Below the pieces are notes generated by a model. That model saw only the letters and a program-made list of their open reading frames with translations. It had not been told where the DNA came from and made no database searches. Position numbers and translations under genes: made by a program. DNA of 64,000 nucleotides from Heterotrichella gracilis (taxonomy: Eukaryota > Sar > Xanthophyceae > Tribonematales > Xanthonemataceae): positions 1-64,000 of the forward strand of contig JAULBX010009106.1 of assembly GCA_032358255.1 (NCBI GenBank), read 5' to 3'. Of this stretch, positions 56,786 to 64,000 are shown one piece after another; positions within the stretch are counted from its first letter, which is position 1; each line of letters starts with the position of its first letter.

Positions 56786-59512
56786 TCAAACAGCAGCAGC
56801 GGGCGGTTGCCCACCTGGGGCCCCCTCCCCTTGAATCCCCTCCGCACCCTCCCCTTGCACCCCCTCCTCAACCCCCCAGCTGGCGGGCGTCCCACTGGCC
56901 AGCGCAGGCACCCCCACCGCCGCCACCTCCCCACCCGGCTGCTGCTGCGGCTGTGTGGGGGGGCGTCCCTGCCCGCTGGCCCCCTCCGCCTCTCCACCCC
57001 CCTGCTTCTCCTCGCCCCCTTGATCAGGGGAGTAGTAGTACTGGGAATTCAAGGGGACCCCCTGGTACGGCTCCTCCCCTTGCCATTGGCCAGGAGAATA
57101 ATATACATTGCTCCAGGGGAGCCCCGGTTGGGGCCCCTCCCCTCCCACCACCACCACCTGCATGGGGATGGGCCGGCGAGGGACTGGGGACGTCATCTGG
57201 GTTGCCAGCCGACCCTGTGAGGGAGGGCACACACATATATTCGTCATAGTCAGCATCTATTATCACACATACGTGCCATCACACAGCCACAGCCGATCAC
57301 ATGAGGACCTCCAGCTGAGATGAGCTGCTGATATGTGATCATGACATGTGATCATGACATGTGATCATGACATGTGATCATGACAGGGAAGCACAGGCGT
57401 GCAGGAGACTGGCGTGCCAGGCCATGCCCTCCCCTTCTCCCCCTCCCGCATCCCCACCCCCCCCCATCCCACCTGCCCTACCCGCTGTTCCTCCCACCTC
57501 CCCCTGAAGCATGCCCTTGTGGAACCCATCCCACACCAGCACAGCGACCTTTAAACACACAGCCACCACCCGCCACAAACCAACCCACTCCTTCCGTCCC
57601 CACCCCTCACCTGCTCCTCGTGGCTGCTGTCCCCCCTCCCCCCCCTCCCCCACTTTCGGCAGCATGCCATGGTGGAGCACCCCCATCACCAGCGCCTGAA
57701 GCACATCTTTATGACCCCCCCACTCCCACCACAGCAACCCCACAAACACACCCCCATACCCCACCAAAAACACACACTCCCCCTTTCCTCCCCACCCCTC
57801 ACCTGCTCCTCGTGGCTGCTGTCCCCCCTCCGCCCCCTCGCCCACCTCCTACAACACGCCATGGTCGAGCAACCCCCCACCAGCGCCGCCCCACCCGCCA
57901 GGCACACCGCCACCAGCAGCGACATGGGCATGACGCGGGGGCCGGAGCCAGAGTCGGGGATTGAGCACGTGGAGGAGGAGTTGGAGGTGTCCGCGTTGAT
58001 CTGCAGGGGGTGGGGGGTGGGGGGTGAGGTGGGGCGGACGGTGGGGGGGTGTCGGGGTTCCAGGGTTGTCGGGATGAGCCAGCTGCACCCTCCAGGTCTA
58101 TCCACTGCTTGCAGTTGTTGTACACGTAGAAGTAGCCCGCGTACCCCTTGCAGACGCAATGCATTTCAAGGGACTCGCAGCTAGAGTCTTGCACCTAGGG
58201 TTTGCAGCTAGGGCTTTGTCCCAGCACCCACCTGCACCTCCAGGCTGACCCGCTGGTTGCAGTTGTTGTACACGTAGAAGTAGCCCGCATAGCCCTTGGA
58301 GCACACTTGTCCGCTGTCAAATTGCCCCCCTGAGGCCACCTCGTCTAGGGACACCAGAGCATCGGGGGGCGCTGCAGGGCACAGCCAGGGGGTCAAGGGG
58401 TAAATAGAATTTGGCATCAAGGGCCATCATGTGATGTCTTCCAATATCTTTGTGGGCGAACCAAATGAACTGAAAAAAACCTAAACCCTAAGCCACGGCC
58501 CCATCTGTGCATCTGCCAGTGCGTGCACAGGGTGCGCAAACCCGCACCATGCAACCTGGTTGGACGCGCCCGTTTGCACCCCTTCTGTGCACATTGCCAT
58601 GGAATGCACCCGCACCTCTTGATTCAATCGCGTCGCATTGGAAGACCCCGTCTGTGATTGTGTCGTACGGGTTGCTGCAGAAGGTGGGTGAGGTGTTGTT
58701 GCGGGTGCTAACGCAGCTGCCGCGCATGTACAGCTTGGTGATCCTGCATGGGGTTGGGATGGGCGGAGAGAAATAAGTGCTGTTTAGGGTTTAGGGTTTT
58801 GGTTCCCCTCTGTGAAGGTGGGTCCACACTGGGTACAGCATGGGTGTGTGTGTGTTTGAGGGGGGAGAATCGACACAGGTGTGCAAGTGTAAGGGGGAGG
58901 GGTGGGGGTAGAGAAATAAGTCGGGTTTGAATATTGCAGGTGGGAGCGGTGGCGCGCAGGGGTGGGTGAGGCACAAGGTGTGTGCGTGCGGGGGTGGTGG
59001 TGGTGTGTGCAGACAACCCTAAACCCTAAGTCTAAACCCTGGTGCAGACAAGCGCAGGCGAAATAAACGCATGACTAGCTGCCGGGCGAGGTTGCAGTGG
59101 CTTTGCTAGAAGAGCAGCATCCCCAGTGGCTAAGAGAGTGGTAACTCTTATGGAGTGGAGTTTGCTGCAAAGTCTGTACCAATCAGATGCCAAGTATCTA
59201 GTATCTGATGGTTGCGAGCAGAGTTAGCGTGCTCTGCACACGAGAGACTATCAACAAGGGCTTTTCCAAGGGTACAAGGGGTACATACGTGACATTCTCT
59301 GGCGGGCAGTCGACGGGTATGGTGTAGTACAGCTTGGCTGAGTACGCGAAGGAGGTTTGGTATGTGGCAAACCCAAACGCCGCGCAGATGTTTGGTGACA
59401 GCGTCTCTGCTGATCCAGCGACCACTAGAAGTGCTAGCAGCAAAACCCTGGTGCTGTAGCCAGCTAAGGAAGGGTTTCTCCCCGGTACAGCTGGGGCCAT
59501 CGCCAGTGGCAT
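56786..59512 (-). CDS. Type I membrane protein with glycosylated ectodomain and Tyr/Pro/Gly-rich tail
   Basis: Five exons join in exact phase: 59512-59289, 58743-58616, 58371-58232, 58000-57803 and 57214-56786; 372 aa. Residues 1-35 are a signal peptide (RVLLLALLVVAGSA, cleavage likely before ETLSP). The ectodomain of about 150 residues carries NVT, NNTS and NSSS sequons, about eight cysteines (C-x-FG, CVSTRNNTSPTFC, VCSKGYAGYFYVYNNC) and no known fold that I can name. A membrane helix at about 188-208 (MSLLVAVCLAGGAALVGG) is followed by a basic CCRRWARGRR stop-transfer. The 160-residue cytoplasmic tail is Gly/Pro/Gln-rich with tyrosine clusters NVYYSP and SQYYYSP. Start: M1 (59512) or M5 (59500) both keep the signal peptide. 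It resembles the 0-14-kb receptor-like gene only in topology. Confidence 0.85.
57334..57386. repeat. 13-bp tandem repeat, four units
   Basis: The unit CATGTGATCATGA is repeated head to tail. Each unit contains overlapping palindromes (TGATCA, TCATGA, ACATGT). It lies in the last intron of the 56.8-59.5-kb gene, about 120 bp from the acceptor at 57215. Confidence 0.95.
57484..57692 (-). repeat. Two echoes of the transmembrane-exon 3' edge
   Basis: The end of the exon at 58000-57803 with its donor (plus-strand CACCTGCTCCTCGTGGCTGC and TGTCCCCCCTCC) is copied at about 57605-57692, offset about 190 bp. A weaker copy lies at about 57484-57545. In the first copy CCATGGTGGAGCACCC is retained but the frame differs from the parent. 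Confidence 0.85.
58083..58172 (-). repeat. Partial copy of ectodomain exon 3 (GYAGYFYVYNNC)
   Basis: In the intron between exons 3 and 4 the coding run for GYAGYFYVYNNC is repeated with few changes, followed by KQWIDLE instead of NQRVSLE. The preceding AG would allow splicing, but the downstream donor phase does not fit exon 4. It is either a decoy or decayed exon copy, or an alternative terminal exon. Confidence 0.75.
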
Positions 59513-60229
59513 CTTGGGACCGCCTGTCACAAGTGCTTTGTCCCCAGCGCAGCCACTTGCTGCAGCTCCATGTGCAGGACTGAGGTGCTGAGTGGCTGAG
59601 CTGTCCTGGTGGCCTGGTTTGAAGAGTGGCTGGTGCTGTGTTGCCAGCTGGTAGACCTCTGGTGTAGGGTTGTCCAAGGGGCTAGCTGCACAACATTGGC
59701 CAACCAAAGGAGGGTTTACTGCTGCCAGTCTCCAAGCATGCCACTTCCTTCTGCCTCGGTGTGGTGAAACCCCCGGGCTGAGACGGTTCCAATAGCCCCC
59801 TTGGAGGAGCTGCCACAGAAGGTGAAAGTGAGGGGCAAGCTGTCACCACCACACAGGGCTGTTCAAAGTCTCCACGCCCGATCCTCATATACCGTTCAGG
59901 CAGAGGTGACAAGAAGACGTAAGCCAAAAGTAAACGAGGTTGCTTAACTTGTAGTTCCTACAAACATCCAGCCACTAAGTAGAGCTACGTTTGCTGTTGA
60001 GAGAGTGGTGACACGTAACATACAGGATGTTGGCCCTGCAATCAAACAGCGCTGAGATGCTTGACAGACACGATGTCCACTCCTACGTTCACTTGTATTT
60101 GTGTCTAACGATGCTTTAATCTCGTATGCTTGCGGACTTTGTAACGCTGGGTGTTTTTTGGCCCTTGGGCTTTCTCGTCTAGGGAATCCTCCCCTCAGCG
60201 GTTTCATATAATGCCTCCGTTGGCCCTGC

Positions 60230-61260
60230 AATCATGCATGCATGCATCGCGTGCTTGCTCTTTCAGTCAGTTGCTGTGTGGGTGGCAGTTTGTACCCTTA
60301 AGCCTCCCCTTGCGTTGCACAATAGGGCTATGCGAGAGGGGGATAGCTTCACCCACTGTACACATACATACACTGGACACATACGCACCCTGGACATTGG
60401 GGTGTACGCACGGAGTATCCCTATACAACCTGAGAGTAGCACGTAGGGTTGCAAACTGCCTGCATCCAGAGTACTGTTTGGAGACCCATCTTCCATCAGT
60501 ACCAATCACTATTGGGCAGTGACCTGAGCGCTTTGTCCATAGGTTGGTTTGCTGCGAATCAGTCAACCACCAGCAGTGTCCAGCCTTCCCTTACAGCAAC
60601 GGTTCTGGTGTGACAGCAACCCAGACACCCAATGCAGGCAACACTGCAGTCCCTGTGCAACTTGACCCAGACCAGGCCATTGCACAGGAAGACCCAGGCC
60701 AGGCCACTGCAATGGAGGCTTCCAGCGCCCCGGTCAGCGGTTGCAACTTCAGCTTGGCGTCCGTATTAATATAGTGGTTGCAACTTCAGCATGTCGTGTG
60801 ATATGTTGCTATTGGCTGCCGTTGTATTGCTAGTATTTATAATTCCTTGTTGCTTGGCTCGCTTTCAGGCCTGTCACAACCAGGCTGCTGACAACGGCTG
60901 GGTGTAAAACAAAAAGGGGACACATGCAGTCTCGCCGTGGGTCCAAGTCCAGAGTGGCTGAGTTTGAGAACATGCTTATCCAGGCTGTGACCGGGGCGTT
61001 AGTGGCTTTCTCCATCTACTACGGCTACGAAGCGATCAGGTTGGACCACCTGGCGAAGGTGGTTGACGAAACCATTGAAAGAAGCGAAGAGGTTGACAGG
61101 CAGCGGAGCGAGAGGTTTGAACTCAAGATGCAGGAGGTGCCCCTGGACTCCAGGCTGGAGGGAACGACTCAGGTGCTGCTTGCAATTAATAGAAGTACTT
61201 TGAGCAAAGTGTGTGAACTGTGTGGCTTGGTGTCTAATTATTCGTTGTGACCAGGAAAAG
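60230..61260 (+). repeat. Tandem segmental duplication, unit 1
   Basis: This unit is homologous in order to 62580-63720. Shared landmarks are ATGCATGCATGCATCG, GCTGTGTGGGTG, GCCTCCCCTTGCG, AGTAGCACGTAGGGTTG, GGCAGTGACcTGAGCGCTT, CCAGCAGTGTCCAGCC, GGTGTGACAGCAACCCAGAC, TTTCAGGCCTGTCACAACCAG and the membrane/coiled-coil coding stretch. Divergence is substantial, so it is old. Confidence 0.85.
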
Positions 61261-61332
61261 GCCTATGAGGAGCCGTGAGCACATGTTTATATTTTGCAGA
61301 GAGTAAACGACGAGGTGAAACAACTGGAACAG
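60924..61332 (+). CDS. Small membrane-anchored coiled-coil protein (3' end uncertain)
   Basis: An ATG at 60924 opens an exon to 61172, then 61300-61332 in the same phase, giving 94 codons before the model becomes uncertain. Residues 17-36 form one hydrophobic segment (MLIQAVTGALVAFSIYYGY). A heptad-like charged helix follows (HLAKVVDETIERSEEVDRQR) and continues into the second exon (RVNDEVKQLEQ). No family is recognised. The leader upstream (60560-60890) is the dispersed repeat module also found at 6.4-9.4 and 63.1-63.4 kb. A degenerate paralogue is at 63.45 kb. It might be an N-terminal anchor of a longer protein. Confidence 0.5.
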
Positions 61333-61623
61333 GTATGCTGGGGCTCTTGTGCTGCTCAGTCTTCCTGTCCTTTGAATGACTAGCCAGACACTGCATGTTT
61401 TGGGCAGTGTCAAAAGCGTTATTGTGCCTTGTGAAGGCTGAAGGCTTTCCGGGATTTGTGCTCACCTGCACCTTTGTTTATGTTTTGCAAGGGTGGATGA
61501 GCTGGTATTTGCTGGAGGCTGCTCCTTGAACGAGGTGTTGCAGACTTGAGCAACTTACTGAAAAATAATTGGGGATGAAAGGCGTGGAGGTGAAAGGGTG
61601 AAGCTTGGGGGATTTGCCTGGAC

Positions 61624-62437
61624 TCACAATGCAGCCTTTCCCTCTATGCATTCGTCATCAGTAAGTGGTTGACTCGGACTAAGCACAGCAGCATAGGCAA
61701 GGTTTAGCCACGGGAGCCACACTGGACCTGTGGCTACCGCCGCCAGGATGTTTGTAGTCACTAAGGTAATAGCTGGGGGAGCAACGAAAGATATTACACC
61801 TCCTGTTTGTTGCGTTTCGCCAGGGTGGCCACCATACGTGTGTATGTGCTCCCAAGTCACGGTGCTAGAAGTGCTGCAGTGCAGTATTGCTCAGCTGCAC
61901 AAGCTATTCAGTAAGCGGGGGAGTTGGGGTTTTACTTCTTGTAGGCACTAGCTCCCAGTATGTCATTGTCGTATGACTGTAATAAAGTGTGACGTGACGC
62001 GCACCAACACACGTGTGCTCGTAGTTAGTTGCACGCACTGCAGCCATACAGCCAGATAGGGGTCTTGCACATGCGGCGTCAAGCAGCTCAGTCAAATTGC
62101 CAGTGGATAAGATTCTTCCATGTTGTGACCTTTACTGCACGACTTGAGTCCTGCTGGATCAGGTCAGCCCATGCGGCACTTTGAAGTTGCCTGGCTGGTG
62201 GGTGAAGGGCGATGAGTGAAGGGCGATGGGGTGATAGACGAATTGAAAATGGCATTTATTTCAGTTGCAACTTATAAACCAAAATGGCCTTTGGTTTAGA
62301 GAATTACACCAGACGATCGGGTTCCTATCAGGGAATTTCTTCACAATCGCATGGTGCCACCAAACTGTGTTGACAGAGTAAAGGGGGCGGCAAAATGGAT
62401 AGGGTAAGCCAAGGCAAGGACCACATGGTGGGCTGAC
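61624..62437 (-). CDS. C-terminal exons of an unknown membrane protein
   Basis: Exons 62437-62361 and 61802-61624 join in phase (2 in, 1 between). They give about 85 residues: hydrophobic VVLALAYPIHFAAP, then PPAITLVTTNILAAVATGP and WLPWLNLAYAAVLSP, ending in an acidic tail ECIEGKAAL and a stop at 61626-61624. The 5' exons are not found. The exon at the right window edge (63907-64000, minus) may belong to it. The tandem-repeat unit 2 on the other strand would then sit in an intron. Confidence 0.4.
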
Positions 62438-62579
62438 CTGCAGCAGAACCTCGACTCGCGCAAATTGCGCGCGGCGCAATATCAACAGTTTAGGAAAACT
62501 CTGCCAAGCACCAAACTGTTATGGCAAAAAGCCCGCACCATCAGCATGCACCGTTGGCTTCGCAGTCCAAGTGGGTCAC

Positions 62580-63720
62580 CCAGCTCGTGCTTTATGCATG
62601 CATGCATCGGGTATTGCTCTAAAACTTCTCCCCACCTAATAAGGTGCTGTGTGGGTGTTGCCAGGTGACCAACACCGCTCGTCGTAATACAGTTGGTATG
62701 TATTACAAGCTTGGTTGTACTGTATTGGCATTGCTATTAATATTGTGTTAAAGCGTTTGTCAAGGTGAGGCTGTATCCCCCTCTCAGTTGGCCCCGCTGG
62801 ACAGGTTGGGTATTTGGGTTCTGGAGAGTTAGTTTGGCAGGAAGTGTGCCTCACGAGCCTCCCCTTGCGTGCCACAACGTGGCTGTCCAGGGTGAAGCTT
62901 CACGCCACTGTAATCAACAGATGCACCCACTATGCACCCTGTACAGTGGGGGCAACGCCCCGAGTATGCCCACAAAACTTGAGAGTAGCACGTAGGGTTG
63001 TAAGTTGTCTCTTTCAGGAATACTGATTGTAGACCCATCTCCTATCCAGTATCATGCACTTATCAGGCAGTGACTTGAGCGCTTCAAATTTGTCTGTAGG
63101 TGCGTGTCAGTCCGGCTTGTTTGGTGAAAGCAGTCAACCCCCAGCAGTGTCCAGCCTTCCCTTACCACATCGGTACTGGTGTGACAGCAACCCAGACACC
63201 CAATGCAGGCGGCACTACCGTCCTTCCGCAGTATAACCCATGCCGGCGCCACGCCAGTGCAAAGGAGGCTTCCAGCGCCCAGGTCAGTGGTTGCAAATCC
63301 AGTATATGGCGTCCGCACTGTGTGATGCGTTGCTGTTGGCTGGCGATGTGCTGCTGGTACTGTGGCTCCTTGTTTTTTGGTTATAATTGCTTCCCTCCCT
63401 TTCAGGCCTGTCACAACCAGACTGGCCTGTGACAACGGCTCGACGTGGGCCTGGCATTTGCTAAGCTCGAGACCAGGCTTCTCCAGGCTGTAACCGGGGC
63501 ATTAGTGGCTCTGTCCATCTGCTACGGCTATGAAGCGACCAGATTGGACCACCTGGTGAAGCTTTACGAAGAAACCATTGCAGAAAGCAGAGAGGCCGAC
63601 AGGCAGTGGATCGAGAGGGGGAAGCTCAATGTGCCGGAGGTTGTCCTGGTGAGAACGACTCAGGTGTTGCTTGCAAGGACACGGCTTTGGCAAAACAGTA
63701 TGAACTGTGTGGTCAAGCGT
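62580..63720 (+). repeat. Tandem segmental duplication, unit 2
   Basis: Counterpart of 60230-61260, about 2.3-2.5 kb downstream, with the same landmarks in the same order. Confidence 0.85.
63420..63700 (+). pseudogene. Degenerate paralogue of the small membrane/coiled-coil gene
   Basis: The stretch encodes LLQAVTGALVALSICYGYEA and later EETIAESREADRQW, clearly paralogous to the 60.9-kb gene. There is no ATG before the membrane segment, and an in-frame stop lies just upstream at 63430-63432. The ACGACTCAGGTGTTGCTTGC donor region is conserved. Either the start lies in another exon or the copy is dead. Confidence 0.6.
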
Positions 63721-63906
63721 TTTTGGTATCTAACTGCTCTGTGTGACCATTTTAAAGGCGGTATTTTCAACATAGCTCATCATCCAGGCGCTGCAATGTG
63801 ACTTGAATGAGTTGTCGTGGCAACCAATGCCGCTGGGATATATGGATGTTATTGAAAGCAACTTGTGCGGCACCTGTCCAAGGCGGTAACTGTACGGTGT
63901 ACGTAC

Positions 63907-64000
63907 CTTGCATGGTTTCTGCTTGACGCCAGCCAGAATTTCTACGTCCTGTTTCATATGGAACTTCATGCCCGCGCCTTGCGTGGGCGGCATCATCATG
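63907..64000 (-). CDS. Edge exon of an unknown minus-strand gene
   Basis: An open exon with ATG codons at 63999, 63996 and 63993 reads GMKFHMKQDVEILAGV and ends in a strong donor AAG|GTACGT at 63907/63906. The Met-rich start could be the N-terminus of the membrane protein whose last exons are at 62.4-61.6 kb, but a linking exon is needed because phases differ (0 out versus 2 in). Confidence 0.4.

Overview
The window reads as nuclear DNA of a green alga (Viridiplantae, probably a chlorophyte or prasinophyte). The genes are intron-dense with GT-AG introns and GC-rich codons. Introns and spacers are full of the plant-type telomere-like motif TTTAGGG/CCCTAAA. The gene content fits: a chloroplast RH3-type DEAD-box helicase, a plant-style MetRS with a C-terminal EMAPII domain, and an anaerobic pyruvate:ferredoxin oxidoreductase like those of fermenting green algae. 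The taxon is inferred; no rRNA, tRNA or organelle marker is visible.

Layout. (1) Below 1 to about 14.2 kb, minus strand: a large type I membrane, receptor-like gene. Seventeen exons lie in the window and the 3' end is off the left edge. Its 5-kb intron 8 holds a cluster of a dispersed repeat family. (2) 15.8-18.0 kb, minus: exons encoding only a DNA topoisomerase II-like C-terminal tail, bracketed by two related repeats at 14.9-15.7 and 18.8-19.6 kb. (3) 19.8-28.7 kb, plus: cytosolic methionyl-tRNA synthetase, 15 exons, 1046 aa. (4) 30.9-43.1 kb, plus: pyruvate:ferredoxin oxidoreductase, 24 exons, 1289 aa. (5) 44.9-47.6 kb, minus: a multi-pass membrane protein of unknown function, 6 exons, 360 aa. 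(6) 48.4-55.1 kb, plus: the DEAD-box helicase, 12 exons, 851 aa. (7) 56.8-59.5 kb, minus: a second type I membrane protein, 5 exons, 372 aa. (8) 60.2-63.8 kb: a tandem duplication carrying a small membrane/coiled-coil gene, plus minus-strand exons of another membrane protein at 61.6-62.4 kb and one exon at the right edge. In every model from (1) to (7), reading phase closes exactly at each exon junction.

The most striking property of the window is not a gene. In almost every intron, the edge of the neighbouring exon together with its splice site has been copied one to five times into the intron. These copies ('exon echoes') often stay in frame with splice sites intact. I counted more than 25 parent-copy sets across at least five unrelated genes, so this is a genome-level process. 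Many acceptors also have a CCCTAA(A) tract just upstream of the pyrimidine run, where a branch point would sit.

The genes do not form a functional cluster. MetRS charges initiator and elongator tRNA. PFOR serves fermentative acetyl-CoA and reduced-ferredoxin production. The helicase is expected to act in chloroplast RNA splicing or ribosome assembly. The two type I proteins are likely surface proteins. No retroelement, capsid-bearing element, CRISPR array or RNA gene was recognised.
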